From contig CAHIKZ030000247.1 of NCBI GenBank assembly GCA_903632075.3, forward strand, positions 1,170,001 through 1,234,000: a stretch of DNA of 64,000 nt, in the 5' to 3' direction. Below the pieces are notes generated by a model. The model searched no databases. It was given only the letters and a program-made list of their open reading frames with translations, and was not told where the DNA came from. The translations under genes and the position numbers were made by a program. This document shows positions 10,846 to 21,447 of this stretch, in pieces; position 1 is the first letter of the stretch; the number at the start of each line of letters is the position of its first letter. Source of the DNA: Acanthosepion pharaonis. Lineage: Eukaryota > Mollusca > Cephalopoda > Sepiida > Sepiidae.

Positions 10846-10990
10846 ACCATTCAACCTGGTTTTGCCTTGGTTGGTCGATTATAATTCATATCGGTGAAAT
10901 ACGCACTCCGTATTTGACGGCCTATAAGACGCACGGGTGTATAAGACGCACCCCAATTTCAGCAGGGCAAATCAAGAAAAAAATAGTAAT
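10846..10990. repeat. Probable DNA-transposon end fragment (ATAAGACGCACC motif)
   Basis: Contains ggcctataagacgcac and gtataagacgcacccc as close direct repeats beside ccgtatttgacgg. ATAAGACGCACC motifs are familiar from terminal parts of widespread animal DNA transposons, but I cannot name the family and see only one end. Confidence 0.35.
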
Positions 10991-11338
10991 TAGTAAAATT
11001 ATTAGTAAATGGTACAGCTTAGGCTATATTTATGAGGTATTATTTTGGTTAAACAAGCCATGATTAGAATTAAATGAAAAATAACACGAAAAAAACACGA
11101 GCCTATAAAAACTTTATTATATCCAAAGATAAGAAAACAAAATAAAAATCAAGCAATTATTGCAATTGAACAAAACAGTTAATATTAAAATTCAGTCAAA
11201 AATGTTCCTTTATATGATCTTACAACCTACGTCTTGTAAAAGTTTTAGTGGAATAATTAGGATATCAAGAACTGTTTTTCTTATGGAAAACTCTTTCCTT
11301 GGTTTCTAACTAAATGTTCCTGTTTCTTAATACTTTGC
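10991..11338. other. No recognisable gene
   Basis: AT-rich, no supported feature. Confidence 0.5.
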
Positions 11339-11339
11339 T

Positions 11340-11430
11340 TAGCTTTTGGAAGGTATAGGTAATGAAGGGAATCTGTGGAGGGCCATAATCTCCTACGTCC
11401 TGAAGGAACAAGGCGTTATAAAAAAAAAAA
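11340..11430 (+). pseudogene. RTE-like LINE extreme 3' end
   Basis: Encodes GNLWRAIISYVLKEQGVIK, the last residues of the RTE-like family seen at 285-346 and 54165-54213. A poly-A run follows. Everything upstream is absent. Confidence 0.65.
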
Positions 11431-11646
11431 GTATACGTAAGTCAAAAATCGGTAGCGCAATGATGAAAATTACGTTTATTTTAGGCAACAAGTATTTATT
11501 TATCCATATAATGTCGTTTTTGTTAATGCACTTAATTCAGTAAGGTATATTAATCACACAGATCAGGCGTTAAACAATGTAAATTTTCTGACTAAAATTT
11601 AGTTAACAGCTACGTACCAGGATACGGACTAATTGATCCACTCTCG

Positions 11647-11692
<46 letters not shown>
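11647..11692. repeat. (GATA)n microsatellite
   Basis: About 11 uninterrupted TAGA units. Confidence 0.95.
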
Positions 11693-11694
<2 letters not shown>

Positions 11695-11961
11695 GTTCAT
11701 AGTTTAATCATTAAGAAAAAGTGTATATAAAAAAGATTATAAAATGCGCATTATTTTTAAAAGATTTTTCTCCGCAGCACTATTTTCCAGGCGGAACGTT
11801 TATTTAAAACGGCACGCTTATTTCCTAATTTGTAAAATCCCCGCCGGCATGACTATTTCAGACGGTAATTCTATTTGGTACAAAAGAGCGTGTGGCTGTG
11901 TGCCTTCTTCAATAGATGATGGTTTTATTGCCTTCCTTCTCTATCTCTCTCAATAATCGGC
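11693..11961. other. Unrecognised segment with loosely repeated GC-rich motifs
   Basis: Within 11770-11870 short motifs recur about every 25-30 bp (gcactatttt, gaacgtttattt, gcacgcttattt, gcatgactattt), suggesting a very decayed tandem repeat. Confidence 0.3.
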
Positions 11962-11965
11962 CCCT

Positions 11966-11999
<34 letters not shown>

Positions 12000-12055
12000 C
12001 TATCAATGATTAGCGATCTATTCATTATTTATCTATCATTCTCGGTCCATTCATT

Positions 12056-12122
<67 letters not shown>

Positions 12123-12178
12123 ATTCTCGGTCTGTTTAACATCTATCTATCTATCTATCTCAGATTCTTGGTCTCTTC

Positions 12179-12209
<31 letters not shown>

Positions 12210-12374
12210 TCATAATCTATCTATCTATCTAGCTAGCTAGCTAGCTAGCTAGCTAGATAGATAGATAGATAGATAGATAGATATATCTATTCATCATCTA
12301 TCTATCTCAATCTGTTCGTATCTATCTTTCTATCTATGATTCTCGGTTGATTCATTATCTATCTATCTATCAGT
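11962..12374. repeat. TATC/GATA array with internal (TA)n and a CTAG-centred palindrome
   Basis: Runs in order: (CT)n, (TATC)n, (TA)n at 12059-12119, several (TATC)n blocks separated by tcattatc spacers, (CTAG)n at about 12228-12254, then (GATA)n and more TATC. The switch TATC to CTAG to GATA makes the region around 12240 an extended palindrome able to form a long hairpin. Confidence 0.9.
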
Positions 12375-13741
12375 GCATTTGTGTGTGGGGTGGTGGTGGT
12401 GAGGTCAATGTGGACCCATGTTCGTGGTTCAGACAGGTTTTAACTGTGATTTTACGGTAGGTCACTGAATGTATTTATTATCATTTTGATTTATTTTATA
12501 TTTTTCATGGAAAATGAAGGCAGATAAAAAAACGTCTTCCTTTTATCTTTATTTTTAAAAATTTTTATTGCATTTCTTATTCTATTTTTTTTTATCGATA
12601 AACATTTCATGTATAAAACTTAAAAAAGACAATGTTCTTACCACCTTTTTATTTGCGTGCCTCTTTGTGTCTTTTTGTATACACCTACATTTCTTGTATG
12701 CGCTTAAGTGCAAGTAAATATATGTGTAAGCGTATATCTTATTCTTTGTCTCAAAATTGCTACTGATAATGATTTGCATGGTATTTCTGTTCAGAGCCGA
12801 CAAAAGGACACATGTAGTTAAAAAAAATATCTACATTTCGCATAACCGTACATGTCCGTGTTCACGCGCATGCGTGTTCAAGAGTCTGGTAAAGGCGGAG
12901 AGAAGTGAAGTGGAGGGAGTTAATCGTCAGGATTTTTTTAATTATCCGCTAAGAATCGTGTCTTTGAACAGAAACCAACCAACAAGAAAACATGAAATAA
13001 ATAACTTCAAACAATTATTTTTTAAAAAAACAGATTCTGTGAAGCCTTCTCTTCTGCATTCTTGTTTGTTTTGTCTATTTTTATTTTCTTCTTTTTATCT
13101 ATTTATTTGAATTAAAAAAAAAAAAGATTTCTTTTTCTCCAAAACCCTATTTTTTTACTCTGACTTTTGTGAGGTAACTATTTTTTTTAATAAATGGTTC
13201 GTGTGTTTTATGGCCACACACGAAGACGATCTTTTTTTCTTTCTTTTTTTTTTTTTTTTTGGTGTGTATACAAAGAAGAAGAAAAAAGTTTTAGTACAAA
13301 CATAAAAGAAATTGAATGAGTAAGAACACGCGTGCAGATATGTACAAAACATTTTAAGTTTAACATATAAATATATGTACTTGCTAGAAATTGTATAAGT
13401 GATGGAAACTTTGCACAAAGTTTCACGCACTTTACATTTTTATTGTCTATTTTTTTTTCCTCTCGTTTGACAGTTAAATCTTTTGTGAATGGAACCTTCT
13501 GGAATATTTCCTTTCGTATGTTGTACTCGCTCTTTTTATCTTTTCGTGTCGACAAACAAATACAGGTATAACTTCGAAGTTAAACCCATATATATTCATT
13601 CTTTCTTTCTTGATATCCAATCAAATGTTAGTGACACTGTAATCTGAAAGCACTCGGTAACAGTGCTTTTTATGAATAACCGGATCCGCGGAAATTTCAC
13701 GGGTGTTGACAACTAAGATTATCCATTTCACAGTTCTTCTC
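12375..13741. other. No recognisable gene
   Basis: AT-rich with homopolymer runs (T17 near 13245 and several A runs). Small frames overlap each other on both strands and show no domain. Confidence 0.5.
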
Positions 13742-13880
13742 TTGCCCTTATCCATTACTGTAACGGATATCAGTCCGGAAAATGGAATTGTAGAGCCGAG
13801 TTCAAATTCTGGGTTACTCTCTTACGATCATTTTCGCATAAATACCCTTGAGAAGGGTAATGAGAATAAGTAGTGTTACA
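13742..13880 (+). mobile_element. tRNA-derived SINE, head part
   Basis: An A-box-like ctgtaacggatatcag lies upstream of a B-box gttcaaattc in the family context agagccgagttcaaattc. The same head occurs at 32636, 27480 (minus) and 15560 (minus). A tail of about 60 bp follows (agaagggtaatgag). Confidence 0.65.
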
Positions 13881-14154
13881 TGTCCAGTAAGTCACCAGAT
13901 AATGGGTGACCTATGGAAGAAACAAATATTCTTCACTTTGTATTTTCACGATTATTATATTTATGATATAATAACACTTTATTTCACGGGCGGAACGGAA
14001 TAGCTGAAAGAAAGGAAATGATAAAAATGCTTTGTTCTCAAAGAGAATTTTATACCGCTGTCATGCACAAAATTATCCACCTCACGCATAGAAATTATAA
14101 CACATGTCTACATAAAAAGCAGTGTGAAAAAGGGCACATTATGTCAGAATCTTA

Positions 14155-14700
14155 ATTTTAAATAATTCCCAAATATTGATATTTTATCGATTTAGAAGGA
14201 ATCCTATTTAAAATATCGATACAGCGTCAAAACGGTTCCTGATTTTACAGAGTTATTGGATTAGATGTTTTGTGTAAGAAAACAGACATTTTTTTAAGGC
14301 AGTGTAAAAAGATCTCTTTCAAATAACGAATAAATGGCTATATACATTTTTAATTAAAGAACAAACATTTATACAAATTAATAAACTTATGCATTCGTTT
14401 ATTTAAGATAAATAATTATGAACTTTAAACGTCTGTGCTGGTGCTTTTTAAAAAATCCCACACAAAAAATATTTTTTTAATTTTTTCGTTAAAGGTTAGA
14501 AAACAAGTTAGGAAAAATAAGAAAATTAAAGAAAATGCAGATATTAATTATGTTCCTTCACTTTCAAACTTTGATATTTGTAAATAATAAATAGGTCCAA
14601 CTGCAACAGTTAAGGATCGATTTTATACTATATCGATATCATGAACAGGTTCCTCCTTCTAAATCGATTAAACACCGATACTTGTCAGAAAAAATACTTG
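14155..14700. repeat. Possible old foldback element (degenerate inverted repeat)
   Basis: The block atcgatttagaaggaatcc with neighbouring atatcgata at 14185-14240 is mirrored at about 14610-14685 as the complement of atcgatttagaaggagg with atatcgata. Arms are about 70 bp and imperfect; the roughly 370-bp interior has no gene. Confidence 0.45.
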
Positions 14701-14737
14701 TCAAGATAGAAAAAATATTTTTTCTATCTTGACAAGT
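14696..14737. repeat. Perfect 42-bp palindrome
   Basis: acttgtcaagatagaaaaaa with its exact reverse complement and no loop (axis between 14716 and 14717). A partial copy acttgtcagaaaaaat lies just upstream. It would extrude as a hairpin or read as an intrinsic stem-loop in RNA. Confidence 0.9.
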
Positions 14738-14854
14738 GCCGTGTTTTAAGGAAAAGAATGCTAATGTACAAAAATTATGACCAAAATAAATTACCCAATT
14801 TTTTTTTTCAAGCGGACCGGTTTATTTGAATAATACCATATTTTGTATTTTAAC

Positions 14855-15118
14855 TCAAGGAGAAGGCGACGGAGAAACCACTCCACAATCTTTCTCAGGG
14901 AATCGAGGTAATTATCAGATAACAAAGAAAAAGAAATACGATCGCCTACGCCCTGAAGGCAGAAAAAAAACAGCTCTTAATTAAAAGCTGTGAAGCAGGT
15001 AACGCGAAAACACTCCACAATCTATCCCAGGAAATCATGGTAATTCACTGATAATAAATAAAAGAAAATTTGAGCGTGTCATGATCACCCATGTCCTGAA
15101 GGGACACGGCATTAAAAG
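14855..15118 (+). pseudogene. Two tandem RTE-like LINE 3' tails
   Basis: Two blocks share ccactccacaatct and caggraatc. The second ends with the frame RVMITHVLKGHGIK, the terminus of the RTE-like LINE (compare 285-346). The first has the matching gatcgcctacgccctgaagg. They probably reflect two truncated insertions or a duplication. Confidence 0.55.
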
Positions 15119-15237
15119 ATCCATTTCAAAATTCCTTGTCTGTCCATGTTTTTATCTCGACATGGATTATTTTCCCGTGTGAAAAGGGAATAAGAAATAC
15201 ATAAATATTTTCTACTGTAGACTCTCGTTTTCTTTCT

Positions 15238-15265
15238 TTATATATATATATATATATATATATAC
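15238..15265. repeat. (TA)n microsatellite
   Basis: Short pure TA run. Confidence 0.85.
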
Positions 15266-15364
15266 TGAACTCTACAGTCGTATTGGACATATGAGGGTCA
15301 AGTTCATTTTTTACAATCAACAGCCAGACTACCCACACATATTTGATTATAGCGTTGAAGGTTT

Positions 15365-15629
15365 GTACAGAACCCGCCACACTTTTTGAAATAGAGAGAA
15401 CTGGTGCCCAGAATGACACAAAGTCCCCAAATGACCCTTCGCAATTCTTGAATTCAGAGTTGTCCTTCGGCAACTATCGGACCCAGTTTGTCCTGTTATT
15501 TACCCATCTAGCTGTGGAAGAAGAGAAGAAGAGGTGGTTTCAAGGGTGTTAACACGACTGGAATTCGAACTCGGCTCTCCGATTCCTCAATCCGAACCGC
15601 TATCCAAACGTCTCCCTCTCAATATATAC

Positions 15630-15642
<13 letters not shown>
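15365..15642 (-). mobile_element. tRNA-derived SINE
   Basis: On the minus strand an A-box-like ttggatagcggttcgg is followed by agagccgagttcgaattc with a perfect B box GTTCGAATTC. The body reads ctagatgggtaaataacagg, then gacaactctgaattcaa, the same order as the plus-strand copy at 32636-32990. Confidence 0.75.
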
Positions 15643-15679
<37 letters not shown>

Positions 15680-15681
15680 AC
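15622..15681. repeat. (TA)n(TG)n microsatellite
   Basis: Pure dinucleotide runs abutting the 5' end of the minus-strand SINE. Confidence 0.9.
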
Positions 15682-15959
15682 ATAGAGATCAACACCGAAT
15701 GGCGTCATTTTATTTCATGCTTGAGCGAAATTTTCAGGCAATGACTACATGGCTGGAAGATCACGTTTAAGCATAAAACAGTCTATCGCTATTTGGTTTT
15801 GATGTCTGTGTCCACACTGCTTATATTTACGCGCACATTGTATCCTTTATTTTGACCAATTTTATCCATTAACCCACAGATATAACTCACATTAAACTAT
15901 AATTTATCATAAACATACAAATATATTTCTTTATTTTTAATCCTACATTTTTATTACTT

Positions 15960-16437
15960 CAATTGTTATTATAGTGGACACTTCTTCATTAAGATAGAAG
16001 CACAAATTTTTATTTATTAAACAGTGTGTGCCTATCGGCATGCACATTCAAGAAATCTGAGTAAATGTTTCTCTTTCAAGGATCGAACTTGCGTTTCCCT
16101 TTGTAAGAGTCAATTACCTTTTGATCCTCAATGCTTTACCGTTCGGCCACAAAGGACTTCACATCAAATAAGTTTCTTTTTACTCTATTTAAGGAAAGCA
16201 CATCCCTTCACTCCGATTATTTTTTCTCGAAATCCATCTCTGCCCAGTTTTGTATTTGAAACTTAAACAAGGCAATTTCGAAAGAATTATTGGATTTATT
16301 TCTAATCCGACATTTTTCTTACTTCAGACTAAATAAAAATAGGGCGTCTATTTCAAATAAGAAGTGTCAACTATAATGACGTTTGAAGTAATAAAAATAC
16401 CGAATTACAAATAAATCAATTAAATCTTTAGAAATAA

Positions 16438-16493
<56 letters not shown>

Positions 16494-16870
16494 GCACTCT
16501 GTCCCTGATATTGAGCACTTTAACCCATAAATATAGCTTAAAAATATATTTTATAAATATATATATTAAACAGTGTGTATTACATCTATCGGCCCTGCGC
16601 ATTTGAAAAATCTTAATAAAGAAAATGCGTCTTCCGCAGAGATCGAACCTGCGTTCACTTTATAGGGGAAACTACCGTTTGATACGGCCTGTTTTAAAAG
16701 GACTTCGTGGCAAGCAAGTCTCTTTTTACGCACACCCACTTCACTCAGATTAAGTTTTCTCGAAAAGCTGACATCTTCACAGTTTCGTATCCGAAACGTA
16801 AACAAAGCAATTTCTAGAGAATTAATGGCTTTATTTTTAATCCGAAATTTTTTAATACTTCAAACGTTAT
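15960..16870 (-). mobile_element. Pair of tRNA(Ser/Leu)-like SINE units with an inverted piece between
   Basis: The minus strand of 16060-16175 reads tggccgaacggtaaagc, then a long variable region, then gcaagttcgatcc: A and B boxes spaced as in a long-variable-arm tRNA. A second unit has cgcaggttcgatctctgcg (16630-16655), whose T-stem is fully paired. Shared flanks: cagtgtgt..tatcgg, then tttctcgaaa and acttcaa. Between them, 16310-16440 is an inverted copy of the unit's end, followed by (TA)n at 16440-16491. Related units lie at 30150-30620. Not a functional tRNA gene: no acceptor stem or clear anticodon arm. Confidence 0.6.
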
Positions 16871-16970
16871 TATAGTGCGCACTTCTTCTTTGAAATAGAT
16901 ATCCCATTTTTATTAATTTATTAAACTGTTTAATATGCCTGTCGACTAAAAAAAAATACAGGTTGGCCCT

Positions 16971-17337
16971 AAAGTCTGGATACATAGGAAATTTTACTAA
17001 CTATATTTTTTTTACCCACACAAATTAAACTTGTTTTTTTTTCGAAAGAAGAAAGAATTGACTTCTTTTTCTAAAAGACAAGGTGTACTCAATGAAAACC
17101 ACAGATGCAACACACTTGATTGAACGCATAAAATGTGAATCTGCTAAAATTGACCGCAATGGAGAGTTATTGCTTCGAGTTCACGTGCATCAACCTTTGC
17201 ATGACAGATGATAGAAATTGTATTAAAGATGTTATTTGTTAATATTCCAATTCAATAAAATGTTGTTGGAGATTTCATTTCTTGAAAATAATCATTTTTT
17301 TTTTCCTGGGGTGTCCAGTCTTTAGGGACACCCTGTA
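16971..17337 (+). mobile_element. Mariner-type non-autonomous element, sister of 3728-4098
   Basis: Ends are caggttggccctaaagtctgg (left) and agtctttagggacaccctg (right), good inverted repeats. The interior has ttgacttctttttct, gatgcaacacacttga and aacctttgcatgacagatga, all shared with 3728-4098 in the opposite sense. Only the transposase C-terminal part remains, with stops. Confidence 0.75.
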
Positions 17338-17929
17338 TAATAACGTTATACTGTGTTATTAAATTTAATGTGTCATGTACGTGTTAAATTCTCGGAGCCT
17401 TATTTTCTCATTCAGTGACCCCAAAATATCAGCTGTTTCTTCATGTTTGTTAGTAATGGGTCTTTTGTAGTACTTCATATACTCATAAAAACATGTAATT
17501 TCTCCAGTTAATTTACTTGGATAGTCAGTAGCCCTTCTCGTTAGGGATTAGGAAGTGGGGTGGCTAACAACCCAGTAGATAGAAAAAATAACGCCTATTA
17601 AAGGACAGGTGAACTCTGCACTGTAAAGAAAATGTTAAATTCTCAGTTGAGATAGAGATTTTATAATCAGGTTTTATAACCGGTCTCTCTGGTTTGGATT
17701 ACTGACAGAAAGATGACAACGATTTTCTGGACTCTCCACGCCAATAAGCAAACGAATCAATAACCACAAAAGAATTGAAACAAACATTAATATCGTTCCA
17801 ACTGTGTATTTCGACGAATGAATGCATTATAAAATTGCTCAACCGTGTGTAGATAAAGGTCTTTAGAAAAGAACTATATTAGATGTATAAAAAACGTTTC
17901 CAGCAACAAACCGGTTTTCAGTCGTGTAT
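17338..17929. other. No recognisable gene
   Basis: No supported coding frame, repeat or RNA signature. Confidence 0.5.
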
Positions 17930-18120
17930 TCAGCGTGACGGTTACTGATACAGAAAGAAGATTTGGCGAATCGGGTTCAAAGTCTGACAAGTCAGTCACG
18001 TTCAATTTAAACTGATGCCCTTAGGAAAAACATGAATATATTTCATCTCTCCCCAGCTATGAGTCAAATAGAAGGATTAGCCTCTGCTCTTCAGCTTTTA
18101 GTAGTTCCCAATCTAGAAAT
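17930..18120 (+). mobile_element. Decayed SINE
   Basis: A B-box-like gggttcaaagtc follows gcgtgacggttactgatac. The body ctccccagctatgagtcaaatag matches the SINE body at 32765 (accccagctatgggtaaatag). Confidence 0.5.
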
Positions 18121-18124
18121 GGGA

Positions 18125-18240
18125 TAATTGAAATTGTTTTAAATAGAAGCAACGGGAAAAGTTAATAAACAGATAATAAAGAAAAGGAAACTGTGGAGAA
18201 CCATCACCAACCAAATCCTGGATGAACATGACATTTTAAA
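18125..18240 (+). pseudogene. RTE-like LINE extreme 3' end
   Basis: Encodes a decayed KLWRTITNQILDEHDILK, matching the family ending K.WRA.I.YVLK.HG..K. Confidence 0.5.
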
Positions 18241-19084
18241 AAATCACTCTTTCATATTCAAAAAGATTACTTGCAATACAACGGGATTCGGCCGGGTTAG
18301 TTAGAAAACTCACGTACTCAAGAAAAATCATTTGCAGTTCATATAAATGATTTTTTTTCTGTGACTGGAACAACAACTATATCATGAGTAAAATCAAGAT
18401 GTAAGAGTTTCAAATCAACTATTCGCTGTCCAGAATTAAGAAAAATGGATTAAAATGCATAAATAAATAGAAACTTCAGGCATCAAGTTACACTTGGTCG
18501 GAAGGTAAAGAATTCCGGTCATGGGCTTATTCTGTATTCTACATAATAGGCAGAGTTACAGTTGAAGTAAGGACAGGTGTATAGTCAGAGATGAAGGAAG
18601 GCGGAGTTAACGCTGACTGAAGAAAATATCTAGACTATTAGTCTGTCTATCTGTTGTGAGAGAAAACGATAGCAACAGTGAAGATGTCTCAAGTGTCACT
18701 TAGCAGCGCTAACAGTTACAGATGAATTATTCCATATTTAAAGAACCTCGTTTATCGGAACCTTGTTTATTGGCACCACCAAGACAATGGCTCGAGACAG
18801 CCATATTCGAGATTTTTCCCTCGGGGTACTATCTCGTCTTCAGTTTCTTTGTTGAAGGTGCACAAGGCCTTTCCCAGTTTTATTCACACCGAGGCAAACG
18901 AGAATCGAACAACGGCGTGATGCGGAAACTGACCAGTCGGTGAAAAAATGTCTGAGAGAGGCATCACACACTGATAACTTTTGCACAGTCCTATTATTAT
19001 TATAATAGTTCTTTCATCTTAATTTCAGTTACTTCTCATCGAAAGTACTCAGATAGTTATTCTACAACCGTTAATAAAAAGATT
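18241..19084. other. No recognisable gene
   Basis: The 73-residue frame at 18722-18943 is not recognised. The text cgtttatcggaacc and ttgtttattggcacc is a short internal repeat. Nothing else is supported. Confidence 0.45.
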
Positions 19085-19480
19085 TTGGAAGACGTATAGG
19101 AAAAACAAAATGTGGTTCTACAGAAAGGTAATGAAAATACCATGGACTGAACAATTTAAAAGAAAGCAGAAGCAAAAATGAAACATATTTAGCATCAGTA
19201 AGAGATAGCTGAAATTTTTAGGGCACATAATAAAGAAAAGAGTGATTGGAAAATTTGATACTCACGGGACAAAGGGACAGAGGAAATCAACGCATAGCCT
19301 ACCTGATGAGCTTATGTATATGGTTGGCAGAACAGGGAAGAGGAGAGATAGCAAAAAGATAAACTTTACGAAGACAAAAAAAGCAGATATAAAACAGAGG
19401 GTCACTTAGTGGATGGGTCAACAAGTGCTCAAATCGCAAGAAGAAAAGGAAGGGAAAACGGAACTTTTCAAGCAAGTGTT
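19085..19480 (+). pseudogene. RTE-like LINE RT C-terminus
   Basis: Frames give MWFYRKVMKIPWTEQF, then ISKR and LKFLGHIIKKRVIGKFDTHG. The usual order is kept but stops and deletions are frequent. The same region is seen at 2590-2870 and 62835-63165. Confidence 0.75.
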
Positions 19481-19489
19481 TATTAGAGT

Positions 19490-19830
19490 AATGTTTGAAC
19501 TATGTGACTTGAGTTCGAATCTCAGCACGATCGATTAATCGAGGAGGTGACTTCTTAATAATATTGCCATGGGGAGACAAACTGTACGTACTCCGCCATT
19601 GGTAAATGCCTGATAGTAATACCCCATGGGTTGATCCAAACCTTGGGATTGAAATTGGGAAGCCAGTGGTGGTTTTACAAGTACCCAATCCCCAAGTCCT
19701 CATCTAATAAGCAATAAAAACTCTTTAGGCTTGGTTGGCAATCCATTTAGAGATGATGATTCAATAAAAACACGCATCTCATAGCATTCAGGTCATTCGC
19801 GGCCATGTATCGATCTGAAAAACGCTCACT
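19490..19830 (+). mobile_element. SINE with B box, family of 63255
   Basis: ttgagttcgaatctcagcac carries a B box. The body reads gacttcttaataatatt, ccatgggttgatccaaacc, ttgggattgaaa. The copy at 63255-63445 shows the same order (aacttcttgataatat, acagttgacccaagcc). Confidence 0.6.
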
Positions 19831-19891
19831 GACAGGAATTCTTTAAAAATAAATGTCAGGTGAGTTCGCAATTTATCATACGCGGAAATAG

Positions 19892-19895
19892 AGTA

Positions 19896-19961
<66 letters not shown>

Positions 19962-20169
19962 AGTGTATATAAATATAAATAAATATAAGTATGTATAATT
20001 ATTTATATATGATATGCGCGGTACTTATTAGAAAGCGCTCAATATCAGAGATAGAGCAAACATATTTGGTTGGATAGATGTGAGTTTGTGACCCTGAGTT
20101 TCACGCTTTAGAGTTTGTCTGACGATCGCTAAAGCGTGAAACCCAGGGTCTAAACACATCTATCAACAA

Positions 20170-20231
<62 letters not shown>

Positions 20232-20246
20232 GTGTGTGTGTGTGTT
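19892..20246. repeat. Hairpin-headed repeat copy 2, flanked by (TA)n(TG)n on both sides
   Basis: Microsatellites at 19892-19958 and 20168-20246 bracket a repeat. It reads gcggtacttattagaaagcgctcaatatcagagatagag (split by small changes), then an inverted duplication: gatgtgagtttgtgaccctg and ttcacgcttta, mirrored by taaagcgtgaaacccaggg and cacatctatc. It is the reverse of copy 1 at 8597-8735. Confidence 0.75.
20111..20158 (+). ncRNA. Candidate hammerhead ribozyme, sister of 8613-8660
   Basis: GAGTTTGT (20111-20118), core CTGACGA (20119-20125), stem II CGC/GCG with loop TAAA, GAAA (20138-20141), stem III CCC/GGG, then GTC (20148-20150). The 3' stem I strand here is altered (taaacaca), whereas the 8653 copy has the exact complement ACAAACTC. 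Read together, the two copies define a complete type I hammerhead with an 8-bp stem I. Activity is inference. Confidence 0.5.
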
Positions 20247-20530
20247 GGAATCTCTAATTGTGGACGAAAAATGAAGGCTCAGTAAAAATAAAGAGGTGCT
20301 CAACTTTTATGGACACGCATTTGTCTCCGGAGACTTGCAGGTGTTTTATAAACATTTCGACAGGTGGAATATGTGGCTGAGCCATTTTGCTCGACTGATT
20401 GATGATCAAAGGCTACATGTTTCCACAACTGGACAGCAAGGCCTGGTTTATTGCTTGCGACTAAGCCACATTGGCAGCTTAGTCTTATCATTCAGAAGAG
20501 CAGCATTTCTTTAATATTTATACATAGTTG
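20247..20530 (-). repeat. Dispersed repeat with C2H2-finger-like remnant, copy A
   Basis: The minus strand encodes LVASNKPGLAVQLWKHVA and then CRNVYKTPASLRRQMRVHKS, resembling a degenerate C2H2 finger end (K..ASL..H.RVH). Copy B at 21445-21830 is homologous along its length in the same orientation. This could be the 3' part of a LINE encoding zinc fingers; no RT is attached here. Confidence 0.5.
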
Positions 20531-20589
20531 ATCCTGATCCTCAAGTCGGCCTTGCTCAAACCTTTGTATATAAGAGGATCAGGACAGGC

Positions 20590-20870
20590 TCCAGCTCCTT
20601 CGCTCTGACGCCTATATATAATAGCTGGCCATTCGTATTCGAGTACACTAGGACGGCTAGCCAGTCCCTATTGCAGATGCTTGCTCGGTCACATTTGTAT
20701 TTGTTCAATACCAACAGAGCTCACCTGTGGCTTATACTGCAACTATGCTGAACAGAACTTAGCTACAGTTTCTGGTGCAGAGCGTGTTATCTAATGTGAT
20801 CAACACTCTGATCAAGGTCAGCACGCTTAAACCTCGGTCACTGATGTCGACTCTCGTGGTATGGTTTTCA
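20590..20870 (+). repeat. Dispersed repeat, copy 1
   Basis: Shares agctggccattc, ggctagccagtccctattgcag, cagcttgctcgg-like text and gcgtgttatctaatgtgatc with 44745-45140 on the other strand. Family unknown. Confidence 0.6.
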
Positions 20871-20960
20871 GGCATTTTCCAAAGATGCCGCACGCTGGGA
20901 TCGCCCCCTCCAGGCTCTTTTTTGAAAAATCGACCATGTTGAAATTCTAACCGGGTCTCA

Positions 20961-20961
<1 letters not shown>

Positions 20962-21028
<67 letters not shown>

Positions 21029-21102
21029 TATTGAAGTTTTCGGCTCTTGTTTTGAAACATGAGAACTCTTATGTAGCGTGTTGGAATCATATTTTTAAAT
21101 AA

Positions 21103-21141
<39 letters not shown>

Positions 21142-21385
21142 AAGAAAGAACAGTAAGATATAAAATCCGGTGTTCTTATAGATATTTTTATTTTACAAAA
21201 TAGTGCTCAATGTAAATTTACAGAGCATTAATATTATAAATTAATTGATTTAAAATATTTTTTTTTTCGCTACACAGTTCAACCATGTTTCAAAATAGAA
21301 GCTAAAAACCCCGAATTTAATTTTGCAATTAAATTAAAAGCATTAGTTCCATTTCATCTTCAAGCGAATTTTGGAGTAACTTTTA
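20962..21385. repeat. Inverted pair of a dispersed repeat split by (TA)n
   Basis: 21022-21110 reads gaagttttcggctcttg, ttgaaacatgaga, cttatgtagcg. 21165-21385 carries the same repeat reversed (complement of gcttgaagatgaaatgg, tgaaacatgg, tgtagcg). The plus copy at 47025-47230 is the longest match. (TA)n runs lie at 20962-21019, 21109-21135 and 21391-21444. Confidence 0.6.
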
Positions 21386-21444
<59 letters not shown>

Positions 21445-21447
<3 letters not shown>

